DNA of 64,000 nucleotides from Amycolatopsis australiensis (lineage in GTDB: Bacteria > Actinomycetota > Actinomycetes > Mycobacteriales > Pseudonocardiaceae). Positions within the stretch are counted from its first letter, which is position 1. The number at the start of each line of letters is the position of its first letter. Positions 1 to 7,953 of this stretch are shown piece by piece. The stretch lies in NCBI RefSeq assembly GCF_900119165.1, contig NZ_FPJG01000006.1, forward strand, positions 5,518,001 to 5,582,000, in the 5' to 3' direction. A program made the translations under genes and the position numbers. The notes under the pieces are model-generated. The model did no database searches and was not told where the DNA came from. It worked only from the letters and a program-made list of their open reading frames with translations.

Positions 1-839
1 CCGACGGTGAACACCGGGTTGCGGAACAGCCGCATCGGCAGCATCGGCTCTTTCGCGCGCAGCTCCGCGAAGACGAACGCGGCCAGCAGCACCACCGAGC
101 CCGCCGCCATCCCGATGATCACCGGCGAGCCCCACGCGTACTGCGTGCCGCCCCAGCTCGTCACCAGCGTGAGCCCGGTGGCGGCCAGGCCGATGAGCAG
201 GATGCCGAGGTAGTCGACGACCGGCTTGACCGCGGCACGCGCGTTCGGCATCGCCGACGACGCGACCACCAGCACCACCAGGACCAGCGGAATGTTGACG
301 TAGAACGCCCACCGCCACGACAGGTGGTCGACGAAGAAGCCGCCCAGCATCGGGCCGGCCACGGTGACCACGCCGAACACCGAGCCGAGCACGCCCTGGT
401 ACTTGCCGCGCTCGCGCAGCGGCACGACGTCGGCGATGAGCGCGGTCGAGGTGACCATGAGCCCGCCGCCGCCGAGGCCCTGCACCGCGCGCCAGACGAT
501 CAGCCAGACCATGCTGTCGGCGAACCCGGCGCAGAACGAGCCGGCGCCGAACACGAGCACCGACAGCTGGAACATCAGCTTGCGGCCGAACAGGTCGCCG
601 AGCTTGCCGACGACCACGGTCATGATCGTCTCGGCGAGCAGGTAGGACGTGACGACCCAGGACAGGTGCCCGGCGCCGCCGAGGTCGCCGACGATGGTGG
701 GCAGGGCGGTGCCGACGATGGTCTGGTCCAGCGCGGCGAGCAGCATCCCGAGCAGGACGGCGCCGAACACGGCGTTGACCCGTGCCCTGCTCAGCGGCGC
801 GGGTCCCGGCTCGCGGGCGACCTCCGCGGTGGCCGTCAT
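1..839 (-). CDS. DHA2-type MFS drug/lipid exporter, 3' end outside window
   Basis: The protein starts at an ATG ending at 839 and runs off the left edge of the window, so only about 279 residues are visible. The start is supported by a strong GAGGAGGG ribosome site just upstream. The visible part begins with a short Pro-rich tail. It continues with hydrophobic helices carrying the MFS signature (LDQTIVGTALPTIVGDL region, then GKLGDLFGRK between helices 2 and 3). This is the pattern of the 14-helix EmrB/QacA proton antiporters. It lies 29 bases after the GNAT gene and in the same direction as the synthase operon, so a role in exporting the operon's product is plausible but inferred. Substrate cannot be read from the sequence. 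Confidence 0.85.
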   Translation of the reverse strand, partial: MTATAEVAREPGPAPLSRARVNAVFGAVLLGMLLAALDQTIVGTALPTIVGDLGGAGHLSWVVTSYLLAETIMTVVVGKLGDLFGRKLMFQLSVLVFGAGSFCAGFADSMVWLIVWRAVQGLGGGGLMVTSTALIADVVPLRERGKYQGVLGSVFGVVTVAGPMLGGFFVDHLSWRWAFYVNIPLVLVVLVVASSAMPNARAAVKPVVDYLGILLIGLAATGLTLVTSWGGTQYAWGSPVIIGMAAGSVVLLAAFVFAELRAKEPMLPMRLFRNPVFTV

Positions 840-868
840 GTCCCACCCTCCTCGCTCGGCCTCCGAGG

Positions 869-1348
869 CTAGTGCGAGCTGTCCACTGTGGATAGCCACC
901 CGTTCCGGTGACGCAAGGTCAGCTCGAAAGGCTCGAAGCCTTGCGCGCGGTAGAACGCCAAGGCGCCTTCGTTGGCAGCGTAAGCCTGCACGGTGACCTC
1001 GTTAGCGCCGTTTTCCGCGGCCCACGCGAGAAACGCGCGGACCAGGGCGGTGCCGGCGCCGGACCGGCGGTGCGCGGGGCCGACGCGCATGCTTTCCAGG
1101 ACGGCGGTGACGGCGGCGGGCCGCAGCGGATCCGGTGAGCGCAGCCGTCCGATCAGGTGGCCGCCGCCGGCCAGCAGGCACAGGCAGCGCGGGTCGCCGA
1201 TGAGGGCCGAGTAGTAGGCCGCGCCGTCGCGGGCGGGCCAGCCGGTGTCCATGAACGGATCCCGGCGGCCACCGTCCTCGGCGAACAGCGCCGCGGCCGA
1301 GCCGAGCAGCTCCGGGAGGTCTTCGGGGGTGCACAGGGAAACCGTCAT
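869..1348 (-). CDS. GNAT-family N-acetyltransferase
   Basis: A 159-aa single-domain protein starting at the ATG at 1348. An in-frame ATG at 1369 is possible but has no better ribosome site. The acetyl-CoA binding segment is visible around residues 95-115, with the R-R-x-G-x-G/A-like stretch HRRSGAGTALVRAF. The usual GNAT C-terminal strand follows (NEGALAFYRAQGFEPF). The family transfers acetyl from acetyl-CoA to an amine or, less often, a hydroxyl. It lies 47 bases downstream of the glycosyltransferase and 29 bases before the exporter. It could therefore decorate the operon's product or confer self-protection. The acceptor is unknown. Confidence 0.8.
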   Translation of the reverse strand: MTVSLCTPEDLPELLGSAAALFAEDGGRRDPFMDTGWPARDGAAYYSALIGDPRCLCLLAGGGHLIGRLRSPDPLRPAAVTAVLESMRVGPAHRRSGAGTALVRAFLAWAAENGANEVTVQAYAANEGALAFYRAQGFEPFELTLRHRNGWLSTVDSSH

Positions 1349-1395
1349 GGTCCACCACGGTAACCGCATGATTTTTCGGAGTAAATTTCCGGCTT

Positions 1396-2565
1396 TCAGG
1401 GCCGCGGGCGGGCCAGGCTCTCCAGCGCGAGCTGTTCCAGCTGCCCCGCCGCCGCGGCACTTCCCCCGGCCGCGCGGAACGACTCCCCCACCGCCTCCGC
1501 GGCCCGGCGGTACGACGGCTCTCGCAGCACCTTCCCGACCGCCTCCGCAATGCGGTCCGCGTCCGGGCGGGCGAAGCGCAGCCGGATGCCCGCTCCCGCC
1601 GTCACCACCTGGGCCGCCACGATCGGCTGGTCGTCGCGGATCGGGGCCACCACCAGCGGCAGCCCGTGCCACAGCGCCTCGCACACCGTGTTGTGGCCCG
1701 CGTGGCACAGCACCGCGGCCACCCTGCTCAGCAGCGCCAGCTGCGGCACCCGCGGCCGCACCAGGACGTTCGGCGGCACCGCGGCGAGCACCCCGCCCGG
1801 GTCGGCGAGCACCGCCCGCGCGTCCAGCCGGGCGAACGCCTCGGCCGCGGCCGCCAGGAAGCCCGCGCCCGCCTCGGTGTTGGCCGTGCCCAGTGACACC
1901 AGCACCGTCGGCACGGCCGGGTCCAGCCACTCCCACGGGAAGTCCGTTGTGGACGGACGCGCGCCCAGGGCCGGGCCGACGAGCCGGACCTGCGGCGGCA
2001 CCGCGGCCGGGCCGAGCAGCTCGCGGGTCGTGAACGCCAGGACGCCGTGCGGGGAGAACCGCGGGTCCGCCGTGCCGCGGCCGCCGGCGATGCGCGTGCG
2101 GAGCCCGTCGAGCAGCGACTCCACCCACTCCGCGACCTTCGGCATGCCGGACAGCGGGTCGACCAGCTCGGCCGACGTCGTCGCCGAGGTGACCCACGGC
2201 AGGCCGCGGGCCTCCGCCAGCAGCCCACCGGCCAGTGCCTGCTGGTCGGCGACCACGACGTGCGGCGCGAACGCCTCGATCGCCGCGGCCACGCCGGGCG
2301 CCATCGCGTCGGCCAGCGGGACCAGGAAGCCTTCCCACAGGTACCGCAGCGCGGCCGGGCCCTTGAGCCCGGCCGGACGCTCGCCCGCACCCGCCGGGAG
2401 GCCGCAGGAGAACACCAGCGCGTCCGGGCCCGCGAGCTGCCACAGCAGCTCCTCGTGCCCGGCCCAGGCGACCTCGTGCCCGCGCGCGGCCAGTCCGGCC
2501 GCGACGCCCACGGCCGGGTTGACGTGCCCGACCAGGGGCGGGACGACGAACAGGAACCGGGCCAC
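1396..2565 (-). CDS. GT1-family (MGT/UGT-like) glycosyltransferase
   Basis: A 389-aa protein. The GTG start at 2565 overlaps the TAG stop of the hydrolase gene by one base, so translation is probably coupled. The N-terminal half starts with a Rossmann-type strand and acceptor loop (MARFLFVVPPLVGHVNP). The C-terminal half carries the nucleotide-sugar signature of the macrolide/flavonoid GT1 group: CHAGHNTVCEALWHGLP, then RDDQPIVAAQV. These proteins transfer a sugar from an NDP-sugar to a hydroxyl of a small hydrophobic acceptor. Sitting directly behind a lipid-type synthase, hydrolase and ACP, it most likely glycosylates the lipid product. Donor and acceptor are not determinable from sequence. 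Confidence 0.88.
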   Translation of the reverse strand: MARFLFVVPPLVGHVNPAVGVAAGLAARGHEVAWAGHEELLWQLAGPDALVFSCGLPAGAGERPAGLKGPAALRYLWEGFLVPLADAMAPGVAAAIEAFAPHVVVADQQALAGGLLAEARGLPWVTSATTSAELVDPLSGMPKVAEWVESLLDGLRTRIAGGRGTADPRFSPHGVLAFTTRELLGPAAVPPQVRLVGPALGARPSTTDFPWEWLDPAVPTVLVSLGTANTEAGAGFLAAAAEAFARLDARAVLADPGGVLAAVPPNVLVRPRVPQLALLSRVAAVLCHAGHNTVCEALWHGLPLVVAPIRDDQPIVAAQVVTAGAGIRLRFARPDADRIAEAVGKVLREPSYRRAAEAVGESFRAAGGSAAAAGQLEQLALESLARPRP

Positions 2566-3371
2566 TACCGCTCCCGCACCGCGGCGCGCGAGGTGTCGCG
2601 GACCCACGCGAAGACCAGCTCGATCACCTCGGCGGTTCGCTCGACCAGCACGGAATGGCCCTGGTCGGGCAGCACGACGCAGCGGCAGCCGGTCAGGTGC
2701 GCCTCGAAGTGCGGCACCTGCGCGGCCAGCCCCGAGTCGCCGCCGAAGATCGCGAACACCGGGCAGCGGACCGCGGAGAGATCGGCGGCGATCGTGGCGC
2801 TGCGCGGGATGTCCTCGGCGATGGTGGTGGTCTGGAGGATCTTGTTCGCCGCCTTCGACAGCCGGGCGGTGTGCGCGCCGTGGTGGTCGGCGATCCAGCC
2901 GATGACCTCGTCGAGGGCCAGCCGGGTCTTCGCGTCGGCGAGGCCGTCGGCCATGTGCCGGGTCCACTCCGCCGTCGGCGGCTCGCCTTCGATGACCACG
3001 GCGCTGGCCACCCGGTCGGGCCGGGCGGCGGCCAATCCGAGCGCCACCGACGCGCCGAAGGAGTTGCCGACGACGTGCACCGGCCGCGTGACCTCGCACG
3101 CGTCGAGGACCGCGACGAGGTCGCCGACGAACCGCTCCAGGCGGTACCCGGAGGCCGGGCGCGTGGTGCGGCCGTGCCCGCGCAGGTCGTACATCAGCAC
3201 GTCGAGGCCGCGTTCGGCGAACGCGGGGCCGAGCGTGAAGTAGTAGCTGGCGAGGCTGTCGGTGAGCAGCCCGTGCACGCACACGACGATCGGCGCGTCG
3301 CCGTCGAGCGGCACGTCCGGCGTGAGGCGCTGGACGTGCACGTCCAGTTCGCCCGCCTGGATCCGGCTCAC
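2565..3371 (-). CDS. alpha/beta hydrolase (probable product-releasing thioesterase)
   Basis: A 268-aa cytosolic protein. The GTG start at 3371 overlaps the ACP stop by four bases (GTGA). It has the alpha/beta-hydrolase fold landmarks: oxyanion HG dipeptide in VVCVHGLL (about residue 32), nucleophile elbow GNSFGA (Ser near residue 101), an acid after the GGDSG strand, and the catalytic His in PDQGHSVL near the C terminus. Its place between the discrete ACP and the glycosyltransferase suggests that it releases the chain from an ACP by hydrolysis, or transfers it. It is not a classical PKS type II thioesterase by motif, so an esterase role on the finished lipid is the alternative. Confidence 0.85.
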   Translation of the reverse strand: MSRIQAGELDVHVQRLTPDVPLDGDAPIVVCVHGLLTDSLASYYFTLGPAFAERGLDVLMYDLRGHGRTTRPASGYRLERFVGDLVAVLDACEVTRPVHVVGNSFGASVALGLAAARPDRVASAVVIEGEPPTAEWTRHMADGLADAKTRLALDEVIGWIADHHGAHTARLSKAANKILQTTTIAEDIPRSATIAADLSAVRCPVFAIFGGDSGLAAQVPHFEAHLTGCRCVVLPDQGHSVLVERTAEVIELVFAWVRDTSRAAVRER

Positions 3372-3673
3372 GCCGTCGCCCGCAGCGACGCGACGATGTA
3401 CCGGACCAGTTCACCGACCGTCAGCGCGATGATCTCGTCGAGGTCGCGCTCGGCGATGAAGGTGGCGAAGTTGACGCGGTCGCCGTAGTGCTCGCGCAGC
3501 TGCCCGGACAGCGCCACGAGGTCGACGCTCTCCAGCTCGAGGTCGTCGTGGAAGGCGGTCTCCATGGTGATCCCGGTGTCGTCGAGGCCGTACTCCTCGA
3601 GCAGCTCGCGCAGCATCCCGGCCAGCTGCGCGAGCACGGTCACCTCGTTCGCGGCCGTGGTCTCGATGCTCAT
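3368..3673 (-). CDS. discrete acyl carrier protein
   Basis: A 101-aa acidic helical protein. The ATG start at 3673 overlaps the stop of the upstream synthase (ATGA). The phosphopantetheine attachment site is Ser in LELESVDLVAL, following the usual acidic helix-1/loop (FHDDLELES). It lies just after a synthase that contains KS, AT, DH and a phosphopantetheinyl transferase but no ACP. It is therefore the natural carrier for that protein, and the fused transferase can prime it. Four-base overlaps on both sides indicate tight translational coupling and probably a fixed stoichiometry. Confidence 0.9.
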   Translation of the reverse strand: MSIETTAANEVTVLAQLAGMLRELLEEYGLDDTGITMETAFHDDLELESVDLVALSGQLREHYGDRVNFATFIAERDLDEIIALTVGELVRYIVASLRATA

Positions 3674-6600
3674 TCCGCGGTCTCCTTCGTCTCTTCGGTC
3701 CAGGCGACGACGTAACGGCGTGGCGGCGCGCCGGGCAGTCCGGTGACGTCGGCGCAGCGGACGCGGTAGTCGGCACCGGCGGCGCGGACGGTGAGCTCGT
3801 CCGGAGCCGCGGCCACCACCGCGAAGGCGCGGGGATCGCCGCGCAGGCCGGTGCCGAGCCGTTTCGCCACGGCTTCCTTGGCGGTCCAGAACCGGGCGAA
3901 CCAGCGTTCCGGATCCCCGCTCAGGCCCGCGAACAGGGCCTGCTCCCCGGCGCCGAGCGCGGCGTCCACAGTGGACTCCGTGCGCGGGACGACCTCTTCG
4001 ACGTCGATGCCGCAGGGCCCGCGCCGGGCGATCGCCACGCCGACCTCGCCGCGGTGGGCGAGCGAGATCGTCAGCGGCGGCAGCACGCGGCCGTACGCGC
4101 CGGTCACCAGGGGCCGGCCGGCGCCGTCGTTGCCGATCCGCAGCTCGGCCGGGAACATCTCGGGCTCGCCACCGGCCCAGAGGAAGTGGCGGACCGCGTC
4201 CTTCGCCGCGATCCGGCCGAGCAGCCACTGCCGCCGCCCGCGCGGCGGGCGGTGTTCGTAGACGTCGCGTTCGGGGCCGGCGAGGTAGTTGCGCATGATC
4301 AGCTCACGGGTGGCCAGGTCCGGCCACTGCTCGTGCACCAGCGCCCAGCCGCCCGGCTGCTCTTTCGACAGCGTCGCGCGCTCGGGCGTCCGGTCGGCCT
4401 GGCGGATTTCGGGGGTGCTGTCGAACCGCCGGTCGCGCCAGCCGGTGAACTCGGCCCAGACCTGGCCGTCGTGGACGAGCTGCATGTCGGCATCGAGAAA
4501 CTCCCCGGTCAGGGAGGTGATCTTGACCAGGCACTCCAGCCGCTCGCCCGGCGCCGGGTGGGGGCCGTGGAACCGGATTTCGCGCATGGCCACCGGGAAG
4601 ACGGTGGTGCGCTCGGTCAGCCGGGACATGATCCAGTAGCCGAGCACCTGGCCGACGTTGTCGAGCAGCGCGCCGGGAGCCGCGGGCGTCGTCAGCAGGG
4701 CCCGCACGTGCCGTTCCCCGACGGCGGTCAGCTCGGTGACGCCCTGGAAGCACGGGCCGTGGAACATCCAGCGCTCGGTGTACAGCTGGGCCGCCGTGGT
4801 GTCCGGCGCCTGTTCCGCCGACGCCGGGAACCGCCACGGCGCGGGCGCGTCCGCCGGGTACGCCGGGGCCAGCTCGACGACGGCCTGGGAATAGCCGTCC
4901 AGCGCGGCGAGCACCCGGTCCGGCCCCTGCGGACGGACGCGCACGCCGACGGTGACGGCCGGGACCGCCGTGATCCACTGGGTCAGGCGGACGTCGTGCA
5001 CCGCGACCGCGCGGCGGCCGGGCGCGGCCTGCTCGGCGAAGCCCATCAGGTGGTCGATGACCGTCGTGGCCGGCACGACCGGCCAGCGGTCGCCCGGGTC
5101 GGCCCGCGGCGGCTGCTTGAAGAAGCAGTGGTCGAGCAGGTAGGGCATCGCCTCGACGGACACGGGCAGGCTGGTGTCGAGCGGTTTCGGCGCCGGGAGC
5201 CGCCGTCCCGGTCCGGCGAGCACCGTGGCGGCCAGCTCGGCGGTGTCGGCGAGAAGAGCCGCGAGTTCCGCGGCCAGCGGGCCCTTCCCGGCCAGGTCGT
5301 CCACCGCGGACCGGCGGACGGCCGGCAGGGCGATCCGGGCGCGGACCTCGTCGTCGAGGGAGATCAGCCGGCCGCCGAGGTCCAGTTTCACCGCCCGGGC
5401 CGCGGCCGGGGATTCGCCGGGCAGCCGGGTGAAGTCGACGTCGAGCCCGTCGGCCCACAACGCGGTCGCCACCCGGCGCAGCTGCGCGAGGCCGGGCCGG
5501 TGCGCCGAGTGCGCCGCCACGACGAGGTGCTCGGCCCCGTGCAGGGTGTCGCCGACCAGCGAGCCGAGCTGTCCGGCGCCGACCTGGACGAACGCGCGCA
5601 CCCCGGCCGCGTGCATCGCCTGGACCAGCGGCCGGAACCGGACCGGTTCCAGCAGGTGCCGCACGAACAGCTCGCGAACCTCCGCCTCGGCGGCCGGGTA
5701 TTCCGACACCGTGGTCGCCGACCAGAGCGGCAGCTTCGGCGGGTGCAAGGTGAAGCGGGCGGCGGCTTCGGCGATCGGGCCGAGGTAGGGCCGCAGCATC
5801 GGGGTGTGGAAGCCGGACCGGAACGGCAGCACCTGGGCGACGATCCCGGCGTCCCGGAAGCGCGTCACGAGGGCGTCGACCGCCGCGGCGGGGCCGCAGA
5901 CCATGGCCTGGTGCGGGGAGTTGTCGTGGGAGAGCACGACGTCCGGGCGCCCGGCCAGCTCGTCGAGCACGCGGGGCGCGGGAGCGCCGATGGCGGCGAA
6001 GACCAGACCGGGGACGACGAGCGCGTCCGGGTCGAACCCGGCGAGGAACGCGTCGACCTCGGCTTCGGCGTGCACGCCCGCGACGGCCATCGCCGTCCAC
6101 TCCCCCAGGCTGTGCCCGGCGACGGCGTCCGGCCGGACGCCGATCCGGCCGAGCGCCGCGTGCAGCAGCCGGCCCAGCTCGAAGACCGCGGTGCCCTGGC
6201 GGCCGACGTCCCCGACTTCGACGTCCGCGTGGTGCCACGGCAACCCGAAGTGCCGGGCGACGTCGGCGCAGTCGAGCGTCAGCTCCGATTCCAGGCCGGG
6301 GAAGACGAAGGCGAGCTTGCCGCCGCCCGGCCCGAGCAGCGGCCGGTCGGCGAACCAGACGTCGTTGCGGCCGCGCCACGCCCGGCCGCGGGCGACCGCC
6401 TTGCGCGCCAGCGCCAGCCGCTTCTGGGTCGGGTCGACGACGCCGAGCCGGACCGGGCCGTCGCCGGTCACCGCGGCGCCGGGCCGGTCGAGCAGGTCGC
6501 GTAGCTCGTCGACGCTGCCGGCGGCGAGCCGCAGCACGCGTTCGGGCTCGATCACCACGACCGGCGTCGCGCGTCCCGGGGCCTGTTCGAGGACGACGTG

Positions 6601-7953
6601 GGCGTTGATGCCGCCGAAGCCGAACGCGTTGACCCCGGCCCGGCGCACCTCGGCGTCCCACTCCTTCGCGGTGTCCGAAGTGGAGAACCGGGTCTTCGCG
6701 AGCGCCGGATGCGGGTCGTCGCAGTGCAGGGTGGGCAGCAGGACGCCGTGGTGCACGGCCAGTGCCGCCTTGACCAGCCCGGCGATCCCGGCGGCCGGCA
6801 TCGTGTGCCCGATCATCGACTTGACCGAGCCGAGGACCGCCCTCCCCCGGCTTCCGAAGACCTCCGCCAGGGTCGCCAGCTCGGCCGCGTCGCCGGCCGG
6901 GGTCGCGGTGCCGTGTGCTTCCAGGAGCCCGAGCGAGTCCGGGGCGGCCGGGTCCAGGCCCGCCGCCGCCCACGCCTGGCGCACCGCGCGGACCTGGCCA
7001 CCGGAGTCCGGGCTGGCCAGGCTCGCGGTGCGGCCGTCGGAGGCGACGCCGGTGCCGGTGATCACCGCGTAGACGCGGTCGCCGTCCCGCTCGGCGTCGG
7101 CCAGGCGCTTGAGCACGACGATGCCGGTGCCTTCGCCGATCAGCACACCGTCGGCGTCGCGGTGGAACGGCCGGATGCGCTCGGTCGGCGACAGCGCGCC
7201 GAGCTGGGTGAACACGCTCCAGAAGGTGATGTCGTGGCAGTGGTGCACGCCGCCGGCGAGCACCACGTCACAGCGGCCGGTGGCCAGCTCGCGCACGGCG
7301 TGGTCCACGGCGATCAGCGAGGACGCGCAGGCGGCGTCCACGGTGTAGGCCGGGCCGCGCAGGTCGAGCCGGTTGGCCAGGCGTGACGCGGCGAGGTTCG
7401 GCACGAGCCCGATCGCCGACTCCGGCGCCTCCGGGCCGAGCTGGTCGGTGAAGGCCTGCCGCACGGCGTCGAGCCGGTCGGCGCCCAGCTCGGGCAGCAG
7501 CTCGCCGAGCGTCCGGACGAGCTGGCCGGCGGTGCGGACCCGCTGGTCCAGCCGGACGAGCCCGGGCGTCAGGTACCCGCCGCGGCCGAGCACCACGCCG
7601 GCCTTCGCGCGGTCGGCGGGCAGGCGGTCCGGGCCGCCCGCGTCCGCGACGGCCTGCGCGGCGACCCGCAGCGCGATCAGCTGGTCGGGTTCGGTGGCGG
7701 GCACGGAGTTCGGCATGATCCCGAAGCCGGTGACGTCCACTTCGGCCAGTTCGTCGACGAACCCGCCGCGCCGGCAGTAGACGCGGTCGGCCCGGCGCTC
7801 GCCCGGCGCGTAGTGGCTGCCGTCCCACTTTTCCGGCGGTACCTCGGTGATCGCGTCGACGCCGCCGACGAGGTTGCGCCAATACGCCGCCAGGTCGGGC
7901 GCGCCGGGCAGCAGCACCGACATGCCGACGATCGCCACGCGCACGCCGGTCAC
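3670..7953 (-). CDS. PfaC-like synthase: KS-AT-DH-phosphopantetheinyl transferase
   Basis: 1427 aa from a GTG at 7953 that overlaps the upstream stop (GTGA); a second GTG nine bases in is also possible. Domains: KS at about 5-455 with a complete catalytic triad (Cys209 in VDAACASS, His347 in EAHGTA, His383 in IGHTM). AT follows at about 545-830, with Ser615 in GHSLGEW. A double-hotdog dehydratase lies at about 930-1180 (His942 in LLDHCFF, Asp1098 in LLDNVGQ). A C-terminal 4'-phosphopantetheinyl transferase lies at about 1245-1420 (GIDVEEV and FWTAKEAVAKRLG). There is no internal ACP; the next gene supplies one. The KS resembles PUFA/secondary-lipid synthases more than modular PKSs. Unlike a true PfaC there is one KS rather than KS-CLF. 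A self-priming transferase fused to a dehydratase is unusual. Confidence 0.88.
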   Translation of the reverse strand: MTGVRVAIVGMSVLLPGAPDLAAYWRNLVGGVDAITEVPPEKWDGSHYAPGERRADRVYCRRGGFVDELAEVDVTGFGIMPNSVPATEPDQLIALRVAAQAVADAGGPDRLPADRAKAGVVLGRGGYLTPGLVRLDQRVRTAGQLVRTLGELLPELGADRLDAVRQAFTDQLGPEAPESAIGLVPNLAASRLANRLDLRGPAYTVDAACASSLIAVDHAVRELATGRCDVVLAGGVHHCHDITFWSVFTQLGALSPTERIRPFHRDADGVLIGEGTGIVVLKRLADAERDGDRVYAVITGTGVASDGRTASLASPDSGGQVRAVRQAWAAAGLDPAAPDSLGLLEAHGTATPAGDAAELATLAEVFGSRGRAVLGSVKSMIGHTMPAAGIAGLVKAALAVHHGVLLPTLHCDDPHPALAKTRFSTSDTAKEWDAEVRRAGVNAFGFGGINAHVVLEQAPGRATPVVVIEPERVLRLAAGSVDELRDLLDRPGAAVTGDGPVRLGVVDPTQKRLALARKAVARGRAWRGRNDVWFADRPLLGPGGGKLAFVFPGLESELTLDCADVARHFGLPWHHADVEVGDVGRQGTAVFELGRLLHAALGRIGVRPDAVAGHSLGEWTAMAVAGVHAEAEVDAFLAGFDPDALVVPGLVFAAIGAPAPRVLDELAGRPDVVLSHDNSPHQAMVCGPAAAVDALVTRFRDAGIVAQVLPFRSGFHTPMLRPYLGPIAEAAARFTLHPPKLPLWSATTVSEYPAAEAEVRELFVRHLLEPVRFRPLVQAMHAAGVRAFVQVGAGQLGSLVGDTLHGAEHLVVAAHSAHRPGLAQLRRVATALWADGLDVDFTRLPGESPAAARAVKLDLGGRLISLDDEVRARIALPAVRRSAVDDLAGKGPLAAELAALLADTAELAATVLAGPGRRLPAPKPLDTSLPVSVEAMPYLLDHCFFKQPPRADPGDRWPVVPATTVIDHLMGFAEQAAPGRRAVAVHDVRLTQWITAVPAVTVGVRVRPQGPDRVLAALDGYSQAVVELAPAYPADAPAPWRFPASAEQAPDTTAAQLYTERWMFHGPCFQGVTELTAVGERHVRALLTTPAAPGALLDNVGQVLGYWIMSRLTERTTVFPVAMREIRFHGPHPAPGERLECLVKITSLTGEFLDADMQLVHDGQVWAEFTGWRDRRFDSTPEIRQADRTPERATLSKEQPGGWALVHEQWPDLATRELIMRNYLAGPERDVYEHRPPRGRRQWLLGRIAAKDAVRHFLWAGGEPEMFPAELRIGNDGAGRPLVTGAYGRVLPPLTISLAHRGEVGVAIARRGPCGIDVEEVVPRTESTVDAALGAGEQALFAGLSGDPERWFARFWTAKEAVAKRLGTGLRGDPRAFAVVAAAPDELTVRAAGADYRVRCADVTGLPGAPPRRYVVAWTEETKETAE